DNA of 64,000 nucleotides from Topomyia yanbarensis (GCF_030247195.1 NC_080672.1:90344113-90408112), one strand, 5' to 3'. Shown: positions 22,160 to 34,504, counted from the first letter of the stretch. Notes: a model not told the origin generated them from the letters alone. Translations and numbers: made by a program.

Positions 22160-22811
22160 ACGCATTGCGAGTTATGCAGAAATGGGTTCGTTCGAATTAT
22201 TGCAAAATCCTTATCGTAGAAGCACTGTAAAGGGGCCGTTCATATACCTCGCGAACATTAAAAAACTCATTTTTGTACCCAAAATCATCCTCTGTAAACA
22301 AGGTTGATATTAGTCCTTTTTTGTTCTCGGACAAAATTAGCGTAGATGCCGTGCGGCATCCTGCGGGTTTAAGTATTTCAGCTAAGAATTGATCCACTGG
22401 ATTCCTGCTTCCAGGCGATAAGGGGAGACTGGAAACAGAAGTCGGAAGCTAAAACGTACTCGTGCCAAAGCTCCAACATATCGACGATGTCTTTTTCGAA
22501 AATCGGTTATCATCATAACGGCAACACCATATCGTACCGTGAGAGTTAAAGTCTCTTAAAACTAGTTTCGATTCGATCAGGGATTGTATGATGTCGTGTA
22601 ACCATCGGTGCCCAACCGCGGTGTTGACAGGAATACAGACGGAAAAAAATTATTCTCAAAATCGTGAATAAAGTGCCATTAATTCTGGAACAATCATGTT
22701 TCTACGTTACGAAAACAGGACCTTGACCAAAAATCATGGCTTTTATAATTATGTTCAATTTCCCTTCAGTAACGCCCGCATAATGCTTTCATTGGTGGAA
22801 ATATTTGGTCG
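22160..22811. other. Gene-free stretch
   Basis: No recognisable coding or repeat structure. Open frames are under 85 codons and without motifs. Confidence 0.4.
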
Positions 22812-24215
22812 TCAAATGGTGGGATAACAAAATTCTCACAAGTGTCCTATCTCATGCCTCCACGCGAGTCTAAGTCTATTGATGACATTTGGACCTTAGA
22901 CCGGCGACGACTGGGTGCTATCAGCCTTCTGCCGATAGTAGCAGAATGAGAGGGTGCGAACAGGTCTAGCCGAGAAAACATTGCCGTAAAAATGAATAGT
23001 TGATCGGAAATTAGCCCCAATACGACGACGATCGCCGCGTCTGCTTTTATGAACCTAATTTCAAGCTCCGTTATTGCTAACAAGCCCGTGCATCAGGTTA
23101 ACAATCCTTTATATTTCCCTTCAGTGTTCGTTATTATCGCTCGTGTACTTGTTTTCCAAAAACAATCCGATTTGCCTGTATAATGTGTTATCGCTCGGTA
23201 GTTTTCAAGCCAATAAATATATCGTAGAGAAGAAGTAGCGAATTCTGTCCAAATACTGTTGCAATAAATAGTGATCCGGCCCATTACGCAGATAATATTA
23301 GCTTAGCTAGGCAATACTCCCACGGTCGGCCGTGTGCAGTTCAAATTGCTTTTGTTTAGAGAACATAGGATACTCTCGGTAGCCGGCAGCCCACAGTTTA
23401 AAAAGAACCAAAAACTAAACAAGATCTTTTATTTTTCGAGTCATCGTGCACTCGAAGACTAACTAAACAACTACCTAATAAAATATGCTTTATAGGTCGC
23501 ATCGCTTGCTTGGAACGAATCCTAGACCTGATACTCTTCCAAACTACTAACTCCGCGACACCTATGGAAGAGTCTAATAAATCGTCGTCCTTCCGTTAAG
23601 CAGGTGGAGCATCAACACGTCCTGTCTACCTTATCCTTTATCCTTCTCCGTGAACGATGTAGATAGGGGCGGCCGGCAATGATGGTTATCATGCTGTTGA
23701 GGTTTTAATGTGGGTCGCATTGGTATGAATTCCTATTTACCATTTCCTAAGCAACACTTACTGGTCTACAAAATTAGAAAAAAAATTTGGTGCAGGGTTG
23801 TGATAGTAGTTTTTAGGGTAAATCGGGTGCGCTGAGTTCAAAAATGGCCATAGCTTTTCCCGCTATGCTCCTGTTTTTGAGATTTCTCCATAAATTTGAT
23901 TTTTTTTGTAGTCAGTGTTAAATTTTTTTTCTAAATTTTTCGAATTTGCAAACTGTATCAAATCTTTTATTAAAAGGTACTACAAACACCTAACAAATAT
24001 TTGGGATTCTGGAAAGGCATATTGATTACTGTCAATTTCGAAAAAAACCATGTGTAAACAAAATAAAATGCCCCTTTTTTAAGAAAATTTGACATTTTGC
24101 AAAATTCAAAATGCTGCCATTTTTTTTTATATCATCAGCAGTCAAACATGATGAAGTCAGTGTGCAATCGGCCAAAATCATCGTCACAACGCAACGCATT
24201 AGTGGAAATATTTGA
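22812..24215. repeat. Dispersed repeat family X, copy A
   Basis: Aligns to 45127-46216, starting GTCAAATGGTGGGATAACAA and ending with GATGAAGTCAGTGTGCAATC followed by CACAACGCAACGC. Copy A has about 370 bp (23768-24137) absent from copy B, and lacks two short blocks present there. No domain is recognised on either strand. It carries an AATAAA on each strand, so LTR or UTR sequence of an unidentified retroelement is possible but unproven. Confidence 0.6.
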
Positions 24216-24219
24216 TTTT

Positions 24220-24926
24220 GTTTTTTGAACTCAGTCACGGTTTCCGCCAAGAACAAATTCACAACTTTATGAACATTGTTCATAAAACCAGTTTACTCAT
24301 GATTTTTTTCTTTTTTTAGGAACAATAGTTCACAAAATCAAAGCATTCTGGCTTTTTTTTCGTGAACTATTTTACGAAATTCGGAATTTTTTTTCATGAA
24401 TCCATTCAATCCTCGTGAACTAATTCATGATCCCTAATATATTAGTCACGATCCAATATCCGTGCTCGTGAAATGGTTCACAAAATCATCAAATAATATT
24501 CATGCATTCGTGAACTGGTTCATGATTCCTAATATATTAGGTACGATCCAATATCCATGCTCGTTGACGATATCATCAATATTATCCATGTATTCGTGAA
24601 TCGGTCCATGATACTTAGTATAATAGTCACAACTTACCACTCGTTTTCGTGGAATAGTTCACGAAACTCTAACATATTATTCATGTATTCGTTAACTGGG
24701 TCATGATTCCTAGTACATGATTTACGATCTATCTAGCATCTATTTGCGTGCTTGTGGTATTTAGAAGATATCCCTAATCATTTACATTTTCATGCAACAT
24801 GGTAACGAAATTTTTACTTGAACTCTACCACAAAAGTTGGAGAATTATTCATGGAATCATTTTTGTCCCATGCACTTTTTTATGAAATACCTAGCTAGCG
24901 ACCAGTAATAGGTACGAACAGTTGAT
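24220..24926. repeat. Minisatellite of TTCATGATTCC / AGTCACGATCC words, left arm
   Basis: Irregular units containing GTTCATGATTCCTAATATAT and AGTCACGATCCAATATCC, about 110 bp for the clearest repeat. The array at 27770-28640 has related words in inverted orientation. The two are separated by the GAGAAAGGC repeat of 24927-27677, which appears to have inserted between them. Confidence 0.55.
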
Positions 24927-27677
24927 ATAAAAAACCTGTTTTAATCCACCTAGCGGCGCAATTGTGCCTTTCTCATTTCTTCAAACTTTGACTCCATGAC
25001 CGATTATGTTCAATATAATTGTGAAAATGTCTGTTGCATTCTTAATACACTTTGCACCTACACACGCTCGCCAGCCACGGACCTGATGTCCTCCTTTCTT
25101 CTCTAGCTACGCTCCTGTAAAATCCATAAATCCTATATCAGTCGAAAGAAAATTAGGTTGAAGATTTTCAGAGTGATTGCATAACCTTTCTATATGAGAA
25201 AGGCGAAGGCTAAAATTTGCCAAAATTAAAAAAAATCAATCTTTGTTAATTTTTTTTCGAGATTTCATCAAATTTCGACGTTTCGTGTATTTTAAAGACA
25301 TTAGGTATCAAAAATATAGATTCGATTTTTAAATTTTCCTATTCAGTTCCTACTTTTATGAACTCAGAAACCGTCGTAGATAGCCAATGTCAAAGCGACT
25401 TTGGGGTGTCACTAGTGATTTTGACTGTTATAGTGGTATCAGTTTATATGTGTGGTCGCACTCTTAACCCTCAAAAAAGCAAGCTATAATTGTGACTTCA
25501 AGAAGCATAACTAAGACCTTAGACTAAGACCCAACGAAATTGTAAGCCTCTTTTTTGTCGTTTTTTTTCAGTGAGAGAATCGAAGCCCCGAAAACATTCG
25601 ATCATTTGTATTTCAAATTACAAGTTCATTGAAACTAGAGAACAGTGACTAGCCGGGCCTCTGAGATTCTTTGCTTTTTGAGGGGTGAAGCAGTAACTCC
25701 GGAAACGGATTCAAATCGACATAAAATTCACTAGCAGCCGAACATTTTTTCGACATAACATAAAATCTAGTCGTTTCATGCATTTTGGAGGTGTTTGGCA
25801 TTGAAAGTACGAATTCGATTTCTGAAATTTCATGTGGTCCTCAAAAAAAAATTGTTCCTGCTTATGTGGGAATTTCATAGGTGACCGGAAGGATCGGTCT
25901 ATATTTCCGGAACCATATAACCGATTCGTACGAAATTTTATAGACATCTATGGCTTATATACCTTTCATTTGGGACTAAGTTTGTGAAGATCGTTCCAAC
26001 CTTCCCCGATAAAGTGTTGTGAGTTTGTTAATTTTTATAGGTGGCGATTCTTCCGGGGCACTTCCGGAACCGTTGACGATGGTCAATGCGGTCGACGAGA
26101 CTTCGGTTGGCCGTCAATGACCTAGAACTGCTAATGCAAGTTGTATGACACAGATATATTGATTTTAGCGAAATTTTTAGGTTATTGCCTTCATCGAGGT
26201 ATCATTTTGAATCGTAATTTTCTATGTGACCGCATGCCACAACCCGCAACACCGGAACCGTAAATCGGATCAGAATTAAATTTAATAGCAGTTTACGGGG
26301 TAGTAAAAGTTTTTATTTAAGTTTGGTCCAAACGGTCTTGCCACCTCAGAAAAACCGATGTAATTGTTATTCTAAGTTCCGATACTTTCGCCTGGGCCGC
26401 CGGATCCGGCGATGGTGGCCCATGATGGTGTCAATGACTTTGACTGACTGTTAGTGACCTAAATCCAAATAGTTGTGGTCGCATTTTTGAAAAAAAATCG
26501 CCTTTATGCATCCATCGCAGTATCCGTTGAAATCGGGATTTTCTGCGTGATCGTACTCATCATCCTGTAATTCCGGAACTAGAAGTGAAACCCACACAAA
26601 ATTCAATGGCAGCCAATAAAAACGTTGTACCTTTCATTTAAAACTCAGTTTGTGATAATCGGTTCAGAAAATGCCGAGAAACTGATGTGGACAAATTATA
26701 ACAAGATTTTCTATGTAACCGTACTCTTCAACTCGTATCTCCTGAAGCAAATGTCGGATCACAATAAAATCCAATAGCAGCCGATGGGAACGTTGTACCT
26801 TTTATTTGCGACTAAGTTTTTTGAAAATCGATTCAGCCATCCCCGAGAAACCTATGAGGAAATTTTATTGTCATGTCTGCACATACACACATACATACAC
26901 ACATACATACACACATACATACACACACGCATACATTTTCCGATCTCGACGAACTGGGTCAAATGATATATGACACTCGGCCCTTATTTTTTGTCCATTT
27001 CAGTAGATTTTGAACCTCTGAGATATTACGAGTGTTGGGGGAATTCTTGTGTGACCGCATTAATCAACCTATAACTCCGGAACCTATAGTCAGATCGGAA
27101 TAAAATTCAATAGCAGATAATGGCAGTGTCATTTCTTTCATTTGAAATCAAGTTTGTTCAAATCGATCAAGAATTCGTTGAGAAATAGACGGGATATTAA
27201 CTTAGGAATTTGGCAAGTTTCCCGAGGTCATCAGGAACCGTCATAGGCGGCTAATGTGGTCAATACTTCAATTGGCCATTATTAATCTAGACCCGCATAT
27301 ACAAGTAATGTTGCATACATTTTAATATGTATTGCATCATTTGGATATGATGGTGGTACCAGTTTATATGGGAATTTGCTTTGTGACCACACTCTTCAAC
27401 CCGAAACTCCGGAACCGGAATTCCGATCAACAAAAAAATCAATAACAGCCGATAGAAAGGTTGTACCTTTCATTTGAGACTAATTTTGTTCAAATCGGTT
27501 CAGCCATCTCTGAGAAACAGAGGTGACATTTTTTTTCACATACACACCATACTCACACAGACATTTTCCGATCTCGACGAACTGAGTCGAATGGTATATG
27601 TGAATCGGCCCTCAGGGCCTCGGTTAAAAAGTCGATGTTTGGAGCTATTGCATAACTTTTCTATATGAGAAAGGCAA
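24927..27677 (+). mobile_element. Long copy of the GAGAAAGGC dispersed repeat with serial modules
   Basis: Same ends as the 1.1-kb copy in the RTE (TAAAAAACCTGTTTTAATCC to CTATATGAGAAAGGCAAAA) but 2.75 kb long. The extra length consists of successive diverged modules, each with a GTGACCGCACTC-type word, an AACTCCGGAACC-type word, an AATAGCAGCCGATGGGAACG-type word and an ACCTTTCATTTGAGACTAAG-type word. They begin near 25450, 25885, 26225, 26545, 26700, 27045 and 27375. An ACATACAC microsatellite follows the module at 26700. No protein-coding capacity seen; class undetermined. Confidence 0.7.
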
Positions 27678-27769
27678 AACCTATTAGAACCTCGAACATC
27701 GCTATTTTTTGATAAGGTTCATTGTGATGTCCGAATAGAAAACGAAAACTGCACTGAGAACCCAAAATA

Positions 27770-28640
27770 GTGTACATGATATAGTTCACAGAACCAGATA
27801 ACGCGAATGAGTCTTATTTTAATGATCCAGTTCATATTGTCACGTTATTCCGAGTAAAAAATCCATTAGTAACCAAAAAGTAATAGATCACAATAAGACG
27901 AAGAAAACTTACGAATACCATGATAAAACTGCTGATATTATGAACATTAGTTACATTACTCTTTGAAAGTAAGCTCTAAAATAAAATATCATAACATGAA
28001 CAGAAATCACGAAAATCGTGACTAAGATCCTGAAATCATGAACACAAATCACACAACTAGTGACAAAAATATCTAAAATCGTGACCAAGATCCTGGAATC
28101 ATGAACCTGAATTGATCTAGTCATGACTAAAATATCACGATAACATGAACAGAAATTACGAAAATCGTGACTAAAATCCTGAAATCGTGAACTTAAATCA
28201 CACAACTCTTGACAAAAATATTTAAAATCATTACAAAGATCCTAACATCATGAACATGAAGCACTCTACTCATGACTAAAATATCACAATAACAATCGCG
28301 ACTAAGATCTTGAAACCATGAACTTTAATCCCGCTAACGTCATGGGAGTTCACAAGAATCGCGAATAAGCTCTTGAAATCATGAAAAACATTTGATTGTC
28401 GGCTGTGTATTCCCAAATCATGAACCCAACAAAAACTCAACATGTGCAGGGAACAACAACAGTAACCCAACCAAACGTTCTAATGTAACGTCATGTATAT
28501 ATTCGGAGCGAACTGGTTTTTAGAAAACACAAACAGTTTCATGAATACGAGGTTTATTATTCATAATTTCAGAAACTTGGTCACGGTTTTCGCAAATCGT
28601 TCAGTTCATGAAATCGCGACCTTTTGTTCATGAATTAATG
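27770..28640. repeat. Minisatellite of TCGTGACTAAGATCC / ATCATGAAC words, right arm
   Basis: Units of about 63-84 bp containing AATCGTGACTAAGATCCTGA, AATCATGAACA and AAATATC. Read inverted, they match the words of 24220-24926 (GTTCATGATTCC, TTAGTCACGAT), so the two arrays are opposed. Flanking words CAGTCACGGTTTCCGC (24233) and GGTCACGGTTTTCGC (28579) are in the same orientation. Confidence 0.55.
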
Positions 28641-28740
28641 AACGGATTTTTTCCGTGTATATGGAACTTATGCAAAGGTCTTTACTTTTCGTTTTTACCT
28701 GACAAGCCAGACAACTCCAATGCCTGTTATAGAGGGAAGG

Positions 28741-29150
28741 TTAACCCATTCATGCCCATGTTGCTTGTTGTCTGTTTGGGGTTCATTTGAGCACTAACAG
28801 TTACAAGTATAAGCTCTAGGGCTGATGTTCTTGCAATAAGTCAGATAAGATTCCGATGGAGCAGTGCTGCCAGGGACAGTTTACGTTGACGATGTAAAAT
28901 GATATTTTGATATAACTCCTTGTTTTGCAATATTATTGAAAACTGATAAAACCTGTCAATTTAGACTGTCTTCGACTACATTTTTCATACAATCGAACTA
29001 TCGTAAATATCATAGGGAAATTGTATTCAACATTGACCACTTATTTTAATGGAAAGAGGTTTTTTATGTTCCTTGATCCCACCATTTTGAAGGAAAAATA
29101 GTTTTGGAACCCTATATACGCTAGAAAAAACTTGACCATTAAAGGGTTAA
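28741..29150. mobile_element. piggyBac-like MITE with TTAA ends, copy 2
   Basis: Starts TTAACCCATTCATGCCCATG and ends CCATTAAAGGGTTAA, a clean TTAACCC...GGGTTAA pair. It shares long internal words with the copy at 6004-6525 but lacks about 100 bp near its left end (after CATGTTG). No transposase frame. Confidence 0.75.
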
Positions 29151-29654
29151 TTCTGTATAAGGAATAACACTTTTTGATCCCCAAAAGCTCTCTGGGGTTT
29201 CTCAATATAGGCGAATAATAGTAAAATCGTGGAAATTGAGATCTATGCCTGAAGTTGGCCAAGTTTCGCATAATGAATATGCATCACACCGCAAATTGTA
29301 TATTAAAACCTTGACGGAATCGATTTTCGGGACGATACTTCTGCATTTTCACTGTAACACAGTGATCAAATCCTTGACCTCGTTCCATGAGTGTATTCTT
29401 ACCGGTTAGTTGTTTACATCAATCGCTCCAGTTATTTTTAATTTTTGACCAGATTTGTGAAGATTTATCGTTGTTTGTCGTATCAATAGACAGGGAATTT
29501 TGTTCTACCGTTGTTGTGAAGTGTAATAATATCTCCTGTCTGCTGTTGTGTTATGAAAAAAACAGCTAAGCAAGGGTCTTCCAATCCGCCACAAATGGCA
29601 ATCACTTCAGGGGCTGATGTGTTCTTCGTTTCCCAGTACACTCAGGTTTTTTTA
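29151..29654. other. Gene-free stretch
   Basis: No recognisable coding or repeat structure; open frames are under 77 codons. Confidence 0.4.
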
Positions 29655-29955
29655 CGCGGGGGATACAGGTCGCGTAAATGAAAACCGCGTAAATTTCAAA
29701 ATCCGCGTAAATGAAAACCGCGTAGATTTCAAAATCCGCGTAAATGAAGACCACTTAAATTTAAGAATCCGCGATAAAGGGAACCTCGTTGATGGATACC
29801 GCGTAAATTCTAAAATCCGCGTAAATTAAAACGGCGTAAATTTCAAAAACCGCGTAAATGAAAACAGCGTAAATTTCAAAATCCGCGTAAATGAAAACCG
29901 CGTAAATTTCAAAATCCGCGTAAAAAACCGCGTAAAAAAATACCGCGTGAAAAAA
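29655..29955. repeat. CGCGTAAAT minisatellite
   Basis: About 18-20 half-units of 15-17 bp alternating CGCGTAAATGAAAAC and CGCGTAAATTTCAAAATC, a composite period near 33 bp. It is CpG-bearing, unlike its AT-rich surroundings. The short open frame with NENRVNFKIRV-type repeats is a by-product. Confidence 0.8.
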
Positions 29956-29959
29956 ACTT

Positions 29960-31440
29960 GAGTGGATTTTGCCTATTGCTCCGACATCTTCTTATCAGAT
30001 GCCAACCATCTCTCTCGTCGACGACGATCGTCGTATTCTGGGGCGTGACGCAGTTGATTCCGGATGCCTCGAATCCTTCACCACAGTCGACCATGCAATC
30101 GTGAGCCGTTCCGATACTGTTCGTGGGATTGACGACAGGATCTTCCTACACGCTCAAAACTCCTCCAACGACATCGAGGTTTACATGTTTACTACCAGAA
30201 TGCTGGTGGCTTAAATTCATCAACGGATAGCTATTTGCTCGCGACCACGGGATGCTGTTACGACGTTATTGCCTTGACGCGCCTATTTTAGATACCAGCG
30301 AAACGTCGAGCGTCAATTGAAATCTAAGCCCAAGTCGCTCGGGAAGTATGTGAATGAGAAAATAAAATCCGGTCTAGGAAATTTGCCAATTGTACAAATT
30401 TTCAAGTGTTTTTTTTTCCACGAGCGCCTTCCACTATAGCAAGTCGTCAATTTAACTCCTTCTCTAAAACGGACCATTAACCGAATTTACGTCAATAATT
30501 CTGCTATTCTTGCAGCAAATTCCAAACTGAAAGCGTCTAGTTCTCCTGGTTCAAATGGCGTTCCCTCGATTTTAGTCAAAAAGTGCATCAGCGAGCTTCT
30601 TGAAACACTTCAGCGAGTCTTCGAGCTATCACCCACTACTGGAACATTCCCTACCTGGTGGAAAGCAGCGCACATGTTTCCAGTTCATAATAAAAGAAAC
30701 AAATCGAACATTGATAATTATCGGGGAATCTCATGCGTGCCGTAACAATTCGAGCTGGTTGCAGACGACCAACACGGTTTTATGCCTAAACGGTCGACAA
30801 CGAACAACCTGCTGTCATTCATAACATATGTACTCGATGGATAGAGAAACTGGACAAACTCAGTATTCAGGAACAACTCCTGCGCTGATTTCTTCGCTAC
30901 ATCCGGCGTGCCGCTAGGAAGCCTTCTCGGTCCAGTTATATTCCTCCTCTACTTTAATGACGTCAATATCGAATTACAAGGACCTCATCTTTCTAGCGCC
31001 AACAATAAAACATATTCCGAGCTTCTTCAAATTGAACTGGAGAGCTTTAGTACGTTGTGCGATCTAAGCTGAATGGCTTAGTCTGCTACTGTTTTTCATT
31101 TTAATACGCGGAAGAAAATTGGTCTTCGCCGACGGCTTGAAAATATTTCTTGTTATTAGGAAGAGAGCCGAAGGCCTATCACATATCATCGTACGAAGAA
31201 CTCGTTTACTTTCACATACAACATTGCCGGAACTCAACAGTAACGCGTTGATCATGTTTAAAATTTAGGCATCATACTAGATGAAAGGTTAACGTAAACT
31301 CATCACTTCACCGCGAGTATTGATGAAGCAATTCGTTAACTGTGTTTTATCAGTTTATCTTCTGACCTCGCACAAAATAGAAGCAAAAATTCGCTACGCT
31401 ATAGGCATCAGTGAAGCAAACCAGCACTTTGTTCTATAGC
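29960..31440 (+). pseudogene. CR1/Jockey-type LINE reverse transcriptase, decayed fragment
   Basis: Plus-strand pieces of a non-LTR RT in several frames: SSSPGSNGVPSILVKKCISE (palm start, about 30538), FPTWWKAAHMFPVHNK and NIDNYRGISC (about 30645-30735), QHGFMPKRSTTNNLLSFITY, then TSGVPLGSLLGPVIFLLYFND (about 30900). FADGLKIFLVIRKRAEGL (about 31125) follows, where the catalytic FADD box has lost its second Asp. The LGIILDERLT piece (about 31270) follows. It is similar in sequence to the minus-strand LINE at 59873-62395, probably the same family. The endonuclease is not recognised, and 29960-30430 is only tentatively included. Confidence 0.7.
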
Positions 31441-31554
31441 CAGTGCACAAACAGTACTGTATCGTTTCCTCCAGCTGCGCAGTGAAATGAGTCTGCCAAA
31501 GAAAACAAGAGTACCCTTGCTAGGTGAAGTCTAAACACGTCCTAGAACACGTTC

Positions 31555-31740
31555 TAAAACGCGTTCCTGTTTTCGCCAAGCACACGTGCTGTTTTTATAC
31601 AAGTACGCAAGTGTGCCTGTTCTTCCAATACTAGTGGGCAGCGGGCTCGAAGAACATGTTATGGTTAATGTTAGAAAAACGGGTCGTCGCCCAAAACACG
31701 AACACGAGCTTAGAAGAACACGTACCCGTTCGTGTTCCAG
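31555..31740 (+). repeat. Inverted-repeat arm, left (partner 34505-34683)
   Basis: Shares TGTGCCTGTTCTTCCAATA, TTAATGTTAGAA, ACACGAACACGA and AACACGTACC with the inverse complement of 34505-34683. The two arms enclose about 2.8 kb including LINE 5' sequence. The arms could be termini of one element or two opposed copies of a dispersed repeat. Confidence 0.65.
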
Positions 31741-31879
31741 CTTTTTGGGTGCCATGTGCTTCGTAGAACCGATACGTGTGTCGGCTCTGAGCTATGTACC
31801 GATAGCTTCGCGGTGCTTTTTCGTTTTTCGAATAACATCTCAAGTGGATGAGACCCAGACGTCGTTTAAAGTTCGAGCG

Positions 31880-32463
31880 TATCGCACGCATCTCGCACTT
31901 TCTACGTGGTATTTTTTTCTACGTGCTGTTGGAACGGTTCCAATGGTTTTTTCCGTGTTTTCGTGTGGTGCCGATAGTGATTTGTGACGGTCATCGAATG
32001 TCGAGCGCGATTTGGACGGCGGCGTGGGGGTGTTTTTCCCGCTCTTTCGGAGCAGATTTGTGCTTGTCGCGGATCGTTTGTCGCATACAGCTCGGTCAAG
32101 TGAGCAGTGGGTGGTGGCGGGCGCCCACGCCCAGCAGTGTTGGTGTTTTTGACGGTAATCGGTAGTCGTAGTGAGCGAGATTTTGACGACGACGCATTGG
32201 ATGAAACATTCATCAGACAGTGGTGGTAGCTTTTGGGGGGCATCGGTTTTAGCAGCGTGGTATCTGCATCGGTGTTGAGCGACTCTGAATGAATTTCATT
32301 AGTGTTGGTGGCGGTGATTTTTCGCGCTACTCAACTGCCGTTCCAGTAAGCAGTAAAGTAGCTAAGTTTTTCTTTTGTTATTTTATCTAATTTTTTCTTC
32401 TTTTCGATTTTTATATTATTTTTATTAAAAATTATTCTTGGCGGTTGTGATTCTTGCCGTCCC
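31880..32463 (+). repeat. LINE 5' UTR
   Basis: GC-richer leader directly upstream of the ORF1 start at 32464, with no coding capacity. The position and the abrupt compositional change from the AT-rich flanks suggest the 5' UTR and internal promoter region of the LINE whose ORF1 and endonuclease pieces follow. The start is approximate. Confidence 0.45.
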
Positions 32464-32974
32464 AATGTCTGACGAGGATGACATGGATAACTATGTCACC
32501 CCCTAAAAATAATCTATTTCCATTTTCTATTCTCTTGGGTTCTAGTACAGGATCTGGAACGGGTTCTGGTACGGTCTCTGGTGCTGGTACTGGTGGTACT
32601 GGCTATCAAAGTGTCGCTTCCAGTAGTAATGTTCCACGTGTTCCGGGATTAATGACCATCCAGGTGATCGATTTGTGGTCTTTTTCCGGCCAAAAGACAA
32701 GCTCTTAAGGGTTTCGCTAATTAACAAGAGTCTGACCGCCAATTTCGCTGGCGTGCTTGAAATTATGACAGTCAACACTAATAAACTTCGTGTTGTGCTC
32801 GCAGACCGGAAACAGGCCAACGCTATCGTAAATGATCCACGCTTTAACATCGTATATCGCGTGTACATTCCGGCTAACGTCGTTGAAATAGATGGTGTTG
32901 TAACGGAAGAGTCTTTGACTGTCGCTGACCTGAAGAAAGGCATGGGTATTTTTAAAACTCGAAACCTTCCGTAG
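32464..32974 (+). pseudogene. CR1/Jockey-type LINE ORF1 N-terminal part
   Basis: Starts MSDEDDMDNYVTP, passes a Gly-Ser-Thr-rich segment (TGSGTGSGTVSGAGTGG), then KDKLLRVSLINKSLTANFAG, RKQANAIVNDPRF and VYRVYIPANVVEIDGVVTEE. It ends in a stop after FKTRNLP. Frameshifts lie near 32500 and 32670. The RVYIPANxxExxGVV block is shared with the ORF1 fragment at 56375-57270, showing that both come from related LINEs. The C-terminal zinc knuckles expected after this point are absent. ORF1 proteins bind LINE RNA. Confidence 0.65.
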
Positions 32975-33189
32975 GTCAAGTTATTAGAAGTCAAACAGCG
33001 GAACTTAGCATCAGGCACGGGTGATTCAAGACTGGAACAGGTCTGATCTTCTTTAAAACAATTGTGGAATGGGTTCTCAACGTTTTTGAAATTCCGACGC
33101 AATTCAAGAGTATTGTCTCTGCATGGATCCCAACTATTAGAGAGTTATGTAAGCTAAATGGCCCATCCTATCTTCTTTAATCAGTTTCG

Positions 33190-33393
33190 ATGGCTAATAC
33201 GTCGAACAGTATTAAGGATTCCATCATTATACCATGGAACAGTAAGAGCCTCATCCCCAAATTAGGCACATTCAAACAACTTCTGCATCATACACATTGT
33301 GATATTTTTGCAATTTCGGATACTTGGCTTCGGCCCGATTATAATATTCTCGATTCTGATTGTTTTATGATTAATAGAGTTGTTTTAAGTTAA
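33190..33393 (+). pseudogene. CR1/Jockey-type LINE ORF2, first ~60 residues of endonuclease
   Basis: Short frame starting MANTSNSIKDSIIIPWNSKS and continuing LLHHTHCDIFAISDTWLRPD. This is the N-terminus of an APE-type endonuclease: the WN motif is present and the catalytic Glu of the usual SET/SETW motif is Asp here (ISDTWL). It stops at 33393 and the rest of ORF2 is not found downstream. Confidence 0.65.
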
Positions 33394-34504
33394 TAAAAAT
33401 CTGCAACTTTTTGCAGAAATTCGTCCCACAGTTCGAAGTGCTTCTAGTTGCCTAAATAAACTTCACAATTTCAATAATCTATAAATGTGTAGTAACATTT
33501 TGCCAAATGCGGCACATGAGAATTATCTTATTTTAGCAAAGTATCGGGTTGGTTCACGCCAGATTTATTATTCTATTTCTCTATGTCATTTCAACGCTCT
33601 AGAATCAATATTTTTGCGACAGCCTTACATAGCCTCGCAGACAGGCATGGGAAAAATCATTTCACGAAACGATCAATTTGAAATCATTCACCAACATGCT
33701 CTTACTGTGAAACCACATCTCGGCAACCCTTCTTGTACAGAGTTACGCGTTCGTGCGAAAGCGAGAAGCAAAACACAGAACTGAAAAAAAGTGACAGCGC
33801 CCGGCTATGATTCATTCTCCATCGCATACATAGTGTTTTGAACGAAAGCAGAAAGGATCGCAAATGAATGCATTCTTTCATTCACAAAGATTCATTTCAA
33901 AACATTCACCGGATCGTTCTAATAAAAAAAACTTGTCGTTCTTGTTTATAGACCTATGAAATTTTCACTTGGTGATCTCTTATTGTTGAGTAAGTAGTTT
34001 GCAATGTGCTGGTGGAAAAAAATAACTTAAAACGATTCCGTGCATATCACAATATCAATTTCAAGTGGATTGTAGTGCAATCTACTTCTCAACATTGATT
34101 ATAGTGTACATTTGCACTATAAAGTTGACCTAACCCAACCAGAGAATACAATGTCACATTCATTTGTGAACTAAAAGTTGATTCACTTGTGAATGTTTAC
34201 AGTACAATCTTCCGATTCAATCCGTGAATGAAGAACACGATCTTCTTCATTCAACATAGTACGTGTCATTCTTTTACTTGGCTCACATCTTCGGAAGTTC
34301 ATCTCTACCTACGTTCAGTTGTGTTCTTTTGGAGAGCTTTAGTCGGATCGTGAATGAACGACTGGCTGCTGTGAAAGCAATGAGCGGATTCGCCAAGAAT
34401 CATGCGAATGAATGATAATTCCCATCCCTGCTCGCAGATAATCAATACGTATGCTGCTGTTAGTCTCATCCGCTTGAAATGCCATAAGAAAAACGAAAAA
34501 ACTG
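33394..34504. other. Gene-free AT-rich stretch with scattered TTCATTCAC words
   Basis: No coding signal apart from short frames. Words such as GAATGAATGCATTC, TTCATTCAC and GTGAATG recur irregularly between 33800 and 34420, in both orientations, suggesting an old decayed inverted repeat. No borders could be fixed. Confidence 0.4.

Noticed and set aside
22812..23760. Repeat X as a complete LTR
   Set aside because: No TG...CA borders, primer-binding site or adjoining gag/pol frame could be identified.
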